Below are positions 1 through 8,320 of a stretch of DNA of 41,102 bases, in pieces; position 1 is the stretch's first letter, and each line of letters opens with the position of its first letter. Made by a program: the position numbers and the translations under genes. The notes under the pieces were generated by a model, which did not search any database, had not been told where the DNA came from, and saw only the letters and a program-made list of their open reading frames with translations. This DNA comes from Rhizorhapis sp. SPR117 (GTDB taxonomy: Bacteria; Pseudomonadota; Alphaproteobacteria; Sphingomonadales; Sphingomonadaceae), in the NCBI RefSeq assembly GCF_021742065.1, contig NZ_JAKKIE010000034.1, positions 1-41,102 on the forward strand, in the 5' to 3' direction.

Positions 1-471
1 AAATTCACCGCTAGCCGAAAGGTCGGCGGCAGGATAAACTCGTTCTGCAGCGCAGATGGCAGTCATGAGAGCGTTGTCTGGCGTACCTTCCACGCTATGC
101 CCTCAAGAAGGCGGTGCGCTGCACGATTGAGGTGAAGCCGGCAAACGCTCAGCGTTGACTGCACTTCAGGGCGACCGTGCCCCTTGCCAAGGCAGAGGGC
201 GCACCGCCCGCGCGCGCCACCGCACGGGGATCGTCTGTCGGGACGGGTTGAACAAGAACGGTGCCGTGCCGATCGCCGATCGCGAGCATCAAGGCGATAA
301 TGGTGGAAGCCTTGTGGCGCATGGGCATGGTGTGGATTGAACCAAGGAAGGCAACAAGCATCGCAGACCGAGCGTATCGTGACACTCTATAGACTTTTGT
401 GAATCAATGACCGGCAACTGATTCAAAAAAGTCATCGGACTTTACGGGGTCGATTTTGTAGGCTTTGCGCC
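1..471. other. Border region without a recognisable gene
   Basis: I see no convincing gene here. Open frames exist on both strands between about 149 and 385, but their translations are Arg/Ala/Pro-rich, have no family resemblance and mirror each other, as non-coding GC-rich DNA often does. A perfect 6-base dyad (GAATCA, 12-base gap, TGATTC) lies at 401-424, upstream of the WGR-domain gene; it could be an operator, but nothing else supports that. The stretch may be eroded mobile-element or plasmid DNA. Confidence 0.4.
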
Positions 472-753
472 ATGAAAGGCGCAATCCCCCCTGATCCGAT
501 CGAGTTGGTGGCGCTTGACCCGACGCGCAACATTCGCCGGCGTTATAGCATTAGCGCGAGTTTTGATCTGTTCGGCATGATCATTGTCGAAACCCGTTGG
601 GGGCGGATCGGCGCAGCCGGCCAAACCCAGTGTCACGCCTTTGCCGATCGTGCCGCAGCTGATCGTCATATCGCCGCGATTCTCCGGAGACGTGGTACGG
701 CCGAAAGGCGGATCGGGATTGCCTATCGGCCGGTAGAGAGAAGCGGAGCGTAA
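472..753 (+). CDS. Single WGR-domain protein
   Basis: The 93-residue protein is essentially one WGR domain. The signature appears as RWGRIGAAGQ near residues 42-51, preceded by a DPTRNIRR-type beta strand and followed by the usual alanine-rich helix and a closing RRIGIAYRP strand. WGR domains occur in PARPs and in short stand-alone bacterial proteins that are common on alphaproteobacterial plasmids; they are thought to bind DNA or nucleic-acid ends. The exact role of the stand-alone forms is not established. The ATG at 472 has no clear Shine-Dalgarno sequence, so the start is uncertain by a few codons. The gene ends 12 bases from a truncated phosphatase remnant on the other strand, so it sits at a recombination border. 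Confidence 0.75.
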   Translation: MKGAIPPDPIELVALDPTRNIRRRYSISASFDLFGMIIVETRWGRIGAAGQTQCHAFADRAAADRHIAAILRRRGTAERRIGIAYRPVERSGA

Positions 754-764
754 CGAGAAACTCT

Positions 765-863
765 TCAATTGCCTCGCTCCGTCAGTTCGATCGTTGCGAG
801 ATCGTGGCAGGGCATGCCGGCGTTGCCGGTGGCCTCACTGTGGCGGATGAATATCGCCCTCAT
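765..863 (-). pseudogene. 5' remnant of a histidine phosphatase (phosphoglycerate mutase-like) gene
   Basis: Reading leftward from the ATG at 863 gives 32 codons and a stop. They begin MRAIFIRHSEATGNAGMPCHD and continue to IELTERGN. This matches the first 32 residues of the intact histidine phosphatase at 28359-28985 (MRAIFIRHGQSTGNAGVPCHD...IELTELGQ), with roughly 80% identity at DNA level by eye. The remaining ~175 residues are missing; WGR-gene DNA replaces them. The catalytic RHG motif reads RHS. It starts 18 bases after the toxin gene stop, the same position relative to a toxin gene as the intact copy. It is almost certainly non-functional. Confidence 0.8.
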
Positions 864-881
864 AGCGCGTCCCTTAGCCGA

Positions 882-1175
882 CTATTGATAACCCGCCTCC
901 CTTTGGTGGCGCACGGCCAACAGCGCCACCGTCTCACCATCGAAGTGATACAGGACAACATAGCCGCTGTTTCCAAAGTCGATCAGCTTTTCCCGATACT
1001 CGGACTCCATATCTTCAGTTGGTCGGCCGATGTGCGGGGTTGCCGCCAGAATCCGAACCCCTCCCCGGATCGCGGCGACCGCGCGTCTCGCTGCGTCGGC
1101 GTCTTTGGTCTTCAACCAGCGATGGAGCCGGTCAACATCGGCCAGTGCTTCGGCCGTCCAGATCAGACGTGGCAC
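882..1175 (-). CDS. RelE/ParE-family toxin
   Basis: The 97-residue protein has the RelE/ParE toxin layout: an N-terminal strand (PRLIWTAEALADVDRLHRWL), a two-helix hairpin, then GRPTEDM...YREKLIDFGNSGYVVLYHFDGETVALLAVRHQREAGY. The closing VAVRHQRE-type strand is typical of the family. Members either cleave ribosome-bound mRNA (RelE) or poison gyrase (ParE); sequence alone does not decide which. Its ATG lies inside the end of the upstream antitoxin gene (13-base overlap), the usual translationally coupled order antitoxin-toxin. A histidine phosphatase remnant follows 18 bases downstream. Confidence 0.85.
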   Translation of the reverse strand: MPRLIWTAEALADVDRLHRWLKTKDADAARRAVAAIRGGVRILAATPHIGRPTEDMESEYREKLIDFGNSGYVVLYHFDGETVALLAVRHQREAGYQ

Positions 1176-1441
1176 TTAGGCGGCTCCGCATCCTCACCCG
1201 CTTCGAGCTTCGCCAACCAGACATCGGCTTCCTCAAGCGTCACATGCAAGCCCGTCTGCTGATAGTTTTCCCATGCCCGAATGGCGTCCTGTTTGAATGC
1301 CTCGCGCTTTTCCTCGCGCTCGACATACTGCGCGATAGCTTCGCGCATAATCCAATGCGAGCTGCGCCGGCGCGCGTTGGCCAGGTGCTGCACACGCCCT
1401 TTCAGGGCATCGTCCAGCTTAATAGATGTTGCCGTTGCCAT
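1163..1441 (-). CDS. Ribbon-helix-helix (CopG/RHH) antitoxin
   Basis: The 92-residue protein starts MATATSIKLDDALKGRVQHLA, the N-terminal strand and helix of a ribbon-helix-helix DNA-binding domain, followed by a SSHWIMREAIAQYV helix. The acidic C-terminal half (TLEEADVWLAKLEAGEDAEPP) is the expected toxin-wrapping segment. It should neutralise the toxin encoded next and repress its own operon. I chose the ATG at 1441 because GGAGGT lies 6 bases upstream on the coding strand; an ATG 36 bases earlier has no such site. The protein is of a different subfamily from the ParD-like antitoxin at 29288. Confidence 0.85.
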   Translation of the reverse strand: MATATSIKLDDALKGRVQHLANARRRSSHWIMREAIAQYVEREEKREAFKQDAIRAWENYQQTGLHVTLEEADVWLAKLEAGEDAEPPKCHV

Positions 1442-1833
1442 CGTGCTACCTCCATAATGAAAGGTGTTACCCAGCACTACTATATGCTGCCTGCACTCAG
1501 CCGTCCATCCTCTGCCGTTACTGCGCCCCTAGTTGCTCGCGCTTCCCAAACTCGCAAGCGGACTCGCTCAAGGTGACGATCCACTGGCAAGCGAGAGCGG
1601 TCAGTCATATCCGAGCCAAGCGGCACATCATTGACGATGAGCCTTTGAGCGGTTTTGGGCATTGAAGGCGGCCAGTGCCTTCAGGCTCGTTTATGTCAAT
1701 ATAGGGTATATCCTATGTTGGCGTAAGGAAACGCGTTGAAAATATGTCAGAAAAGAGCCTGTATATCATTTTGTTGACATATGGCGGCTCATATCTAAAG
1801 GTCTAATCTGACAGATTGGGCTTGGGGAGTGGA
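1442..1833. promoter_or_regulatory. Resolvase upstream region with candidate res-site dyads
   Basis: This AT-rich gap between the antitoxin and the serine resolvase has no convincing gene. Two imperfect dyads resemble resolvase subsites. The first, about 1694-1722, has arms TGTCAATATAGG and CCTATGTTGGC. The second, 1742-1782, has perfect 8-base arms ATATGTCA and TGACATAT separated by 25 bases. TGTC/GACA-ended arms upstream of tnpR are the classical arrangement in Tn3-type res sites, where one dyad is the crossover site and the others are accessory. The same stretch must also carry the promoters of the divergent antitoxin and resolvase genes. The assignment is by pattern only. Confidence 0.5.
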
Positions 1834-2394
1834 ATGAAGGGTCAAAGGATCGGCTATATCCGGGTCAGCACTTTCGAACAGAATATCGATCGTCAGTTGG
1901 ACGGTGTCGCGCTGGATCGGGTCTTCACCGATCGCGCCTCGGGCAAGGATGTCGGTAGGCCGCAACTGGAAGCCATGCTCTCCTTCATTCGAGAGGGTGA
2001 CACGCTGGTCGTCCACAGCATGGACCGCCTCGCGCGCAATCTCGACGATCTGCGCAAACTCGTCCAGTTGCTCACCCGACAGGGCATCCGCATCGAATTC
2101 GTCAAGGAAAGCCTTTCCTTCACCGGCGAGGATTCGCCGATGGCCAATCTCATGCTGTCGGTGATGGGCGCTTTCGCCGAATTCGAGCGTGCCTTGATCC
2201 GCGAGCGACAACGTGAGGGCGTGGCACTAGCCAAACAGCGCGGCGCCTATCGCGGGCGTAAGAAGATGCTGTCGGATGAGAGAGTGTCTGAGCTTGTGCA
2301 ACGCATTGCGAACGGCGAACAGAAAGCCACTATCGCGCGTGACATGGGAATCAGTAGGGAAACCCTATACCAGTATCTGCGATCAGTGGGGTGA
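1834..2394 (+). CDS. Serine recombinase (resolvase/invertase, TnpR/Gin-like)
   Basis: The 186-residue protein is a full-length small serine recombinase. It begins MKGQRIGYIRVSTFEQN, with the nucleophilic serine in YIRVST at about residue 12. It continues with the DRLARN and GAFAEFERALIRERQREG motifs of the catalytic domain and E helix, and ends in a Hin-type helix-turn-helix (IARDMGISRETLYQYLRS). It should catalyse resolution or inversion at nearby dyad sites, and candidates lie directly upstream. The ATG at 1834 is preferred over one 18 bases earlier because GGGGAG lies at the right spacing. No transposase accompanies it. Its stop is only 14 bases before glmM, so glmM may be read through from the recombinase promoter. 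Confidence 0.9.
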   Translation: MKGQRIGYIRVSTFEQNIDRQLDGVALDRVFTDRASGKDVGRPQLEAMLSFIREGDTLVVHSMDRLARNLDDLRKLVQLLTRQGIRIEFVKESLSFTGEDSPMANLMLSVMGAFAEFERALIRERQREGVALAKQRGAYRGRKKMLSDERVSELVQRIANGEQKATIARDMGISRETLYQYLRSVG

Positions 2395-2408
2395 GGCTGG
2401 GGTAAGCG

Positions 2409-3746
2409 ATGAGCAGACAATATTTTGGTACCGATGGAATCCGTGGACGTACTAATCAGGGGCTAACGGCCGAACTGGCGATGAAGATCGGTATGGCTGC
2501 TGGGACGCATTTCCTGCGAGGAAAACACCGCCACCGTGTCGTGATTGGCAAGGACACACGGCTATCAGGCTATATGATAGAAAATGCGCTGGTCGCTGGC
2601 TTTACAGCCGTCGGCATGGACGTGGTACAGTTCGGCCCTATTCCGACGCCGGCAGTCGCTTTGCTTGCCCAGTCGATGCGGGCGGACTTAGGAGTCATGA
2701 TCTCAGCCAGCCACAATCCTTATCTTGATAATGGGATCAAGCTGTTCGGACCGGATGGGTACAAGCTTTCGGATGAAGATGAACTAAAGATCGAGGCGTT
2801 GTTGGGGCAGTATATCGCGCTCGCTCCGTCAAAGGAGATTGGCCGTGCTCGCCGCATAGAGGATGCGCGCGGGCGTTATATCCATGCGGTGAAGTCGAGT
2901 TTTCCTGCGGATTTGCGACTCGATGGGCTTAGGATCGTCATCGATTGTGCCAATGGGGCGGCCTATCAGGTAGCGCCCTCTGCCTTATGGGAATTGGGCG
3001 CTGAGGTGATCGCGATCGGGGTCGGCCCTAATGGCAGTAATATCAACGATGGTTGCGGCTCTACCGCGCCGATGCTGCTTCAGGAAACAGTCGTATCTTC
3101 TGGCGCGGACATTGGCATTGCGTTGGACGGGGATGCCGACCGCCTCATCATTGTTGATGAGAAGGGGCAAGTCGTCGATGGTGATCAGATCATGGCGTTG
3201 ATCGTTACCAATTTCGCGCGTGCGGGCGTTTTGCGAGGCGGCAGCCTTGTCGCGACGGTGATGTCGAACCTTGGCCTCGAGCGTTTTCTCGAGGGACAGG
3301 GCATTGGGCTTGAACGCACCAAGGTCGGCGACCGATACGTGCTCGAGCGCATGCGCGAGGGAGGTTTTAATGTAGGCGGCGAACAATCGGGACATATGAT
3401 CCTCTCCGACTATGGAACGACCGGTGATGGGACAGTGGCGGCTTTGCAGGTGCTGGCAGCGCTCGTCCGCGCGAAAAAGCCAGCGAGCGAGGTATTGCAC
3501 CCATTCGACCCTGTACCCCAGCTACTCAAGAATGTGCGCTTTGCTGAAGGAAAGCCGCTTGAACATGCCGATGTGCAGCATGTCATCGCCCAGGCCGAGG
3601 CAGAACTTAACGGTTGCGGCCGCCTCGTCATCAGGCCCTCAGGGACGGAGCCGGTGATCCGGGTGATGGCTGAGGGTAATCGTGAGGATCAAGTGCGCGA
3701 TGTCGTCGACCGCATTTGCGCCGCTGTGGAAAAGGTCGCTACTTAA
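2409..3746 (+). CDS. glmM: Phosphoglucosamine mutase GlmM
   Basis: The 445-residue cytoplasmic enzyme has the usual family length and interconverts glucosamine-6-phosphate and glucosamine-1-phosphate, the step after GlmS towards UDP-GlcNAc. Visible motifs are FGTDGIRG at residues 6-13, the phosphoserine loop ISASHNP with the catalytic serine at 101, the Mg-binding DGDADR at 240-245, the sugar-binding GGEQSGH loop, and the C-terminal phosphate loop [11 protein letters not shown]. It is the only gene of the polysaccharide locus that reads rightward, and it faces the end of the long leftward operon. Since glmM is normally a housekeeping gene elsewhere, this may be a dedicated second copy that boosts amino-sugar supply; I cannot check the rest of the genome. 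Confidence 0.95.
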   Translation: MSRQYFGTDGIRGRTNQGLTAELAMKIGMAAGTHFLRGKHRHRVVIGKDTRLSGYMIENALVAGFTAVGMDVVQFGPIPTPAVALLAQSMRADLGVMISASHNPYLDNGIKLFGPDGYKLSDEDELKIEALLGQYIALAPSKEIGRARRIEDARGRYIHAVKSSFPADLRLDGLRIVIDCANGAAYQVAPSALWELGAEVIAIGVGPNGSNINDGCGSTAPMLLQETVVSSGADIGIALDGDADRLIIVDEKGQVVDGDQIMALIVTNFARAGVLRGGSLVATVMSNLGLERFLEGQGIGLERTKVGDRYVLERMREGGFNVGGEQSGHMILSDYGTTGDGTVAALQVLAALVRAKKPASEVLHPFDPVPQLLKNVRFAEGKPLEHADVQHVIAQAEAELNGCGRLVIRPSGTEPVIRVMAEGNREDQVRDVVDRICAAVEKVAT

Positions 3747-3772
3747 GCCTGAGCATTGCTGCTTAAATCATT

Positions 3773-3788
3773 ACCTCGTCAACGAGGT
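3773..3788. terminator. Possible bidirectional stem-loop between convergent genes
   Basis: A 7-base perfect stem (ACCTCGT / ACGAGGT) with a 2-base loop lies between the end of glmM and the end of the leftward small exported-protein gene, overlapping the latter's stop codon. There is no proper T-tract on either side, so it may only weakly terminate or may stabilise mRNA 3' ends. Confidence 0.3.
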
Positions 3789-4087
3789 GATTGAACGCGT
3801 GTGCTCTGCTCGGCGGCGACCTCGAATGGCGACGTCGTATTGGCGCGAGGGTCGTAATAGCGGTCAATCCGGTTGCGAATGCGGTTCTGCACCCGGTTCG
3901 CTATACGATTGTTCAGCCGCCCTAAGGGTTCAATATGGACTTGGCTATTGCTGGCGGTCTGGCGCTGCCCCACTTGGCCCGCAGCCGATTCAGCCAGCTG
4001 CCCGGCGGGCATCGACTCCTGAGCCAAGGCAGAAGACGCTAGAAGCAGCGATGTCGCGAAAGCACTGCTGAGCAAAAAAAATCTCAT
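3779..4087 (-). CDS. Small exported protein of unknown function at the end of the EPS operon
   Basis: The 102-residue protein has a clear Sec signal peptide: MRFF, a hydrophobic stretch and an ALAQES cleavage region near residues 22-24. The mature part is small and rich in Gln, Asn and Arg, including the repeat-like stretch NNRIANRVQNRIRNRIDRYYDP at about 59-80. I recognise no domain. It lies 11 bases after the repeat-protein gene and is the last leftward gene of the polysaccharide operon, so a periplasmic or outer-membrane accessory role in polymer export is possible but is inferred from position only. Confidence 0.65.
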   Translation of the reverse strand: MRFFLLSSAFATSLLLASSALAQESMPAGQLAESAAGQVGQRQTASNSQVHIEPLGRLNNRIANRVQNRIRNRIDRYYDPRANTTSPFEVAAEQSTRVQSPR

Positions 4088-4098
4088 GAGGCTGTCCT

Positions 4099-5340
4099 TT
4101 ATGGCGCTTGTGGTCGTGTGGGCCGGATCAGGATGCGATCAATCTGACCCGAAACACCCCCAATCTCATTCGAGGATCGTGCGATCAGTGCAAGCGTCTG
4201 CACCGGGCAGTCAGCGGGAATGTTGACATGTCCTTGGAACCAGCCCTCTGCCTGTGATGAATTTGGTACCTCTACTCGTCCAATTTCACTACCTGTCTGG
4301 CAGCGCACGACCCAATAAGGACGCGAGCGCGCAGCCTGCTCAACCCCGATACTATGCCCTTTCAGCACATAATCGCCGGGTGGGAGCATCTGAAGCTGCT
4401 GAAGCAGAAGGCCGCCATTGCCCATGGACACTGTGAAATCGAAAAGGCCGTTCGCCGGATCGGACAGGATCGCCGTCGAGACACCGATGCTGTTGATCGC
4501 GATCCAGTCGAAAGCGCTGCGCGCTTCGATCGGGCTTGTGAAGGCAGGATCGCGCGATTGATGCCGCTCGCTGCCAGGACGGGCAGCGGCATAATAGGAC
4601 CAGGCATCGTCGAACAGTTTGGCCGCCAACAGCCTGTTGATGAGCGCCACGCTGGCGCTGTCGGGTACGGACACGCGGGCGATCTGCAAGGCACGGAAAA
4701 AGGCCGCGCTCGCCACCGGATCCGCGTCGCTCCGCGCGGCATGATTGATGAAGCCATTACCCCAATTGGGTTGTCCACCAAGGGTTTTGACCAATTCTGC
4801 GCGGATCGCCGGGTCGGTCAGTGCGGAGGTCAGCACCGGATAGAGCAGGTCGGGCGCTTTCTTCTTGGTGCGGAGCGCAATATCATAATGTCTGAGCGCG
4901 CCTGGAATATCGTCACGCGCCACGGCTAACTCGATCGCCATCAATTGCGTGCGCAAATCCCGTCGCGACAGCGTCTGCGAATAGGCAAGCAGGCGCTCCC
5001 CCTCGGCCTGGTCGCCGCGAACGAATGCATCAGCGGCGAGTGTTGCAACCGCTTCGACGGCAGTTGGGTCATGATGCAAGGCGTCGCGCGCGATCGCTAC
5101 GGCGCGGATACGGTCGGCTTCGCTTGCGTTTGGACGGTAAAGCGTCTGCGACAAGCGACCCGCGATATGGCCATTGTTGGGCGCGAGCGCATAAGCCTCT
5201 TCGATCCGGCTGTCGGGCAGCACTAATGCTACCGATTGCATGACCGACAAATAGCCTAGCCAGGCGGCGATCCCAGCCAGGATAAGGCGCACACTCCATT
5301 CAAGCGGAGAGCGTCGTTGTCGAGAGGTCTTTTCCTTCAT
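4099..5340 (-). CDS. Membrane-anchored repeat (TPR-like) protein of the EPS operon
   Basis: The 413-residue protein has a short basic cytoplasmic start, one transmembrane helix at about residues 15-37 and a long periplasmic part. Residues ~45-230 look like degenerate tetratricopeptide-type helical repeats (for example AYALAPNNGHIAGRLSQTLY and AVEAVATLAADAFVRGDQAEGERLLAY). The C-terminal ~120 residues are beta-rich (GLFDFTVSMGNGG...LPPGDYVLKGHSIG) and might form a jelly-roll-like domain. The start ATG overlaps the Wzc stop codon by one base, so it is translationally coupled to Wzc. TPR proteins in such loci often scaffold periplasmic export or modification; its precise role is unknown. Confidence 0.75.
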   Translation of the reverse strand: MKEKTSRQRRSPLEWSVRLILAGIAAWLGYLSVMQSVALVLPDSRIEEAYALAPNNGHIAGRLSQTLYRPNASEADRIRAVAIARDALHHDPTAVEAVATLAADAFVRGDQAEGERLLAYSQTLSRRDLRTQLMAIELAVARDDIPGALRHYDIALRTKKKAPDLLYPVLTSALTDPAIRAELVKTLGGQPNWGNGFINHAARSDADPVASAAFFRALQIARVSVPDSASVALINRLLAAKLFDDAWSYYAAARPGSERHQSRDPAFTSPIEARSAFDWIAINSIGVSTAILSDPANGLFDFTVSMGNGGLLLQQLQMLPPGDYVLKGHSIGVEQAARSRPYWVVRCQTGSEIGRVEVPNSSQAEGWFQGHVNIPADCPVQTLALIARSSNEIGGVSGQIDRILIRPTRPQAP

Positions 5341-7544
5341 CAGGCGGTGTCGGACACTACCTTGCGTCCATAGCGATAGCCATATTCATAACCATAACCA
5401 TAGCCGTAATGCGCTTTCTTGGCGTCAAACTTGGTAAGAATGCTGCCAATGATGCGGACATTGGCAACGATGAGGCGACCGAGTGCCTCTTTCACCAGAC
5501 CAGAGCGGATACCATGGGATTCAACGGCATAGAGAACGCCTTCAACCTTGGCTGCGATGAGCGACGCGTCGGCTAGCCCCATGACCGGCGGGGAGTCGAT
5601 GATGACATGGTCATAACTTTCAAGCAGTTGCGCAATAAGCTGCGAAAGACGACTGCCGGTCAGCAATTCAGCGGCATTGGGCGGAAGTGGCCCTGCCAAC
5701 ATCGCCGTGAAGCCCAGGTCCTCCATCGGAAAGGTCAGGGATTCGAGATTGCCCTCTCCGGTCAGGTAGTTGCTAAGTCCCCGATCATGCCTGACACCGC
5801 CCAGATGATGGATTGAGGGATTACGCATATCGCCATCAATAAGGATGACCCTCTTACCCCCGCGTGCGAGCGTCGTGGCCAAAGCAAGACAAGTGGTTGA
5901 CTTGCCTTCCCCCGGTCGCGTCGAGGTGACGGAGAAGGAACGCGGGACGCCATGTTCGGTGGAGAAGGCAAGATTGGTCTGCACCGTCAGATAGGCATCC
6001 ACGAGGTCCGACTTGCGGTCAAGCAGGACATCCTTGGGCGCCTCTTCGATTTTAGGGATCGAGCCGAGCAGCGGCAGACCAAGCTCACGCTTCGCTTCAG
6101 CTGGATCGGCGATGCCCTCGTCGATCTGCTCGAGGCCAAAGGCCAGCGCTGCGCCGATGCCCAAGCCGGCTAGGATAGCGATGGCGAGATTGATGAGCAA
6201 TCTGGGGCTTGAAGGCGCTTTGGGTGCCTGGGCCGGATCGACGACCGAGATATTGTTGACGCCGACGCCGCCGGCGACGCCGATTTCCTTGAAGCGCTGG
6301 AGCAGGCCGTCATAGAGTGCCTGATTGGTGTCCACTTCCTGCTGATAGATATTATATTGGATGCTGCGGCGGCGTAGGTCGAGATAGTCATCTTTAAGTT
6401 GTTCGACCTTGGCTTGAAGCGCCTGTTCCTGCCCCTGTGTCCGGCGATAGTCGGCGAGAAGTGATGAGGTCACGCGACCTTCTTCGCTCGCGATGCTGCG
6501 GTCGAGCTGGGTGATTTGTGCTTGGACCGCTTGAGCGGCGGGGTAACCTGGTTCGAACTGCGTCATCAAGCGCTTGTAATCAGCCGCCAGCTCCGCGCGA
6601 CGCTGGCGCAGGCTGTTGATTGCCGTATTGTTCAGGGCTTCGGCAGATGCGCCCGCTCGCCCATTTTGCTGAAAGCGTGACTGCGCCTCAATGCGGCTCG
6701 CGGTCGCCTGGGCCAGCGCGGCATTGAGTGCGGCTAGATCATCGACAACGATTGAGCGTTCCGAACTCGATTGGCCATTGCCTGATTGCGCGGGCAGATT
6801 GATGATCTTGGCGGACGAAGCGTAATTGACCAATTGCCGCTGCGATTCATCCAGCCGTTGCTTCAACTGGACCAGCTGCTTCTGGAGGAGATTGCGCCCA
6901 TAGGAGGTTGCTTGGATCTTGCGTTCCAGATTGGTCTGGATGAAATTCTCGGCCCATACATTGGCGACCTGCGCTGAAAAGGTAGGGTCTGGGCTGGTGA
7001 ATTTGATCTCGACCAAGCGCGACATGCGTGTGGGGCTGATACTGAGATGCTCGCGCAATATTTCACCAGCGACCCGTTGCCGGGTAGGGCGGCCTGAGGC
7101 GGGGTATCGGCCGTTTGCCAGCTGGAAGGCCGGATCATCGCTCTTGAAATCGAACATGTCGAAAAAGCTGTGCGATTCCGTCAACTTGAGCTGTGTCGCC
7201 ACCCGTTCGGAAAGCGCGCGAGACTCCAGTAGGCCATATTGCGTCTGGTAGAATTCCTGGTCGGCAATGCCGGCTTCGCGCTCGACCCCCTGAAGATCAG
7301 TGACCTTGTCCGCTTCACGCGAGATTTCGATCGTTGAGGACGCCGTATATTGCGGCGTCATCAGCAAGGTCGTGATCAAGCCGGTCAGGAAGCATACCGC
7401 TACCGCACCGAGGATTACATAGCGCCAGCGCATGGCGATACGCAGATATTGGCGCAACAAGGGAGGCCCGCTATTTTCCGATTGCGCCTGCAACAGGGCT
7501 GCCGGGGCTAGGTGGCTGCCTGGGGTCAAAGTACTATTGGTCAT
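5340..7544 (-). CDS. Wzc-type polysaccharide co-polymerase and BY-family tyrosine kinase
   Basis: This inner-membrane protein of ~734 residues fuses a Wzz chain-length domain to a bacterial tyrosine kinase. From the chosen ATG, a first transmembrane helix lies near residues 40-60 (YVILGAVAVCFLTGLITTLL), a coiled-coil periplasmic part spans ~200-430, and a second helix near 460 precedes the kinase. The kinase shows a Walker A (STRPGEGKSTT), Walker A' (ILIDGDMRNPS) and Walker B (HVIIDSPP), and ends in a tyrosine cluster GYGYGYEYGYRYG that is the expected autophosphorylation site. It controls polymer length and export with Wza, encoded just upstream. I start at 7544, 14 bases after the wza stop; an earlier in-frame start at 7589 would overlap wza. 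Confidence 0.92.
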   Translation of the reverse strand: MTNSTLTPGSHLAPAALLQAQSENSGPPLLRQYLRIAMRWRYVILGAVAVCFLTGLITTLLMTPQYTASSTIEISREADKVTDLQGVEREAGIADQEFYQTQYGLLESRALSERVATQLKLTESHSFFDMFDFKSDDPAFQLANGRYPASGRPTRQRVAGEILREHLSISPTRMSRLVEIKFTSPDPTFSAQVANVWAENFIQTNLERKIQATSYGRNLLQKQLVQLKQRLDESQRQLVNYASSAKIINLPAQSGNGQSSSERSIVVDDLAALNAALAQATASRIEAQSRFQQNGRAGASAEALNNTAINSLRQRRAELAADYKRLMTQFEPGYPAAQAVQAQITQLDRSIASEEGRVTSSLLADYRRTQGQEQALQAKVEQLKDDYLDLRRRSIQYNIYQQEVDTNQALYDGLLQRFKEIGVAGGVGVNNISVVDPAQAPKAPSSPRLLINLAIAILAGLGIGAALAFGLEQIDEGIADPAEAKRELGLPLLGSIPKIEEAPKDVLLDRKSDLVDAYLTVQTNLAFSTEHGVPRSFSVTSTRPGEGKSTTCLALATTLARGGKRVILIDGDMRNPSIHHLGGVRHDRGLSNYLTGEGNLESLTFPMEDLGFTAMLAGPLPPNAAELLTGSRLSQLIAQLLESYDHVIIDSPPVMGLADASLIAAKVEGVLYAVESHGIRSGLVKEALGRLIVANVRIIGSILTKFDAKKAHYGYGYGYEYGYRYGRKVVSDTA

Positions 7545-7557
7545 AGGACTGCAAGCC

Positions 7558-8268
7558 TTAGCGCAGGACTGCGACGAGGGGCGCCGCAAGTAGTGGTGCT
7601 AAAGAAACGACATCTCGGAAAAGACGGCGCTGCGGAGAGTCGCCGATGATGACGACATCATTGGCGTAGATTGCTGGGTCGGCATAGGCGCCGCGACGGA
7701 TCGCACCGATATCATAAAGACCGGCCATCCGCTGATTGTCGACGGTGCGCAGGATCACGACCTGTTCCTGCTTCGCAAATTCCGACAGGCCTTTGGCTGA
7801 GGCGATGACGCGCATCAGCGTCATCTGGTTGGTGACCGGGTAAAGGCCCGGCTCCTTCACTTCGCCATCAACCGTTACGACCTGGCTGACCGAACTCCTG
7901 ATGTTTACGGTCACCTGAGGGTTGCGGACATAACGACCCTGCAACGAATCTTCGATCGTGCGCGCTAGCTCATCAGCGGTCTTGTTGCGCGCGTCGACGG
8001 TACCGATCAGCGGCATGGAAATGCGCCCGCTGGCGTCCACCTGCATCTCTCGGCTGAGTTCGGGCACGTTAAAGATATCGACATTGATCGTGTCGAGCGG
8101 GCCGATTAGGGCGGGCCGGTCAGCGGCTGCCAGATCGCCCCGCTGGGGCGCAGGCAGGCCCTGACTGTCAGGAATGACGGTCAGTTGCGCGCTGGGCTGA
8201 GGCGGTGGTGTTCCCGTGCAACTGGCAAGACCAGCCGCGACTATGATCGAAAAAAAAATTTTGCGCAT
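7558..8268 (-). CDS. Wza-like outer-membrane polysaccharide export lipoprotein
   Basis: The ~236-residue protein begins MRKIFFSIIVAAGLASCTG, a lipoprotein signal with lipobox LASC. The poly-export domain follows (GPLDTINVDIFNVPELSREMQVDASGRISMPLIG), then an SLBB-type domain (VTVDGEVKEPGLYPV...LMRVIASAKGLSEFA). It should form the export channel working with the Wzc kinase encoded next. The C-terminus ends in a hydrophobic stretch (LAPLLAAPLVAVLR) that could be the membrane-crossing segment. It is shorter than E. coli Wza, as in many alphaproteobacterial homologues. A start 9 bases earlier (8277) is also possible. Confidence 0.92.
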   Translation of the reverse strand: MRKIFFSIIVAAGLASCTGTPPPQPSAQLTVIPDSQGLPAPQRGDLAAADRPALIGPLDTINVDIFNVPELSREMQVDASGRISMPLIGTVDARNKTADELARTIEDSLQGRYVRNPQVTVNIRSSVSQVVTVDGEVKEPGLYPVTNQMTLMRVIASAKGLSEFAKQEQVVILRTVDNQRMAGLYDIGAIRRGAYADPAIYANDVVIIGDSPQRRLFRDVVSLAPLLAAPLVAVLR

Positions 8269-8320
8269 GCGCCCCATATCTTCCGGCTGAAGAGGTCTTC
8301 GCCTTAGATGCTGATCGCAA

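Noticed and set aside
149..385. Opposed open frames near the left edge
   Set aside because: Both have low-complexity translations and no start signals or family resemblance.
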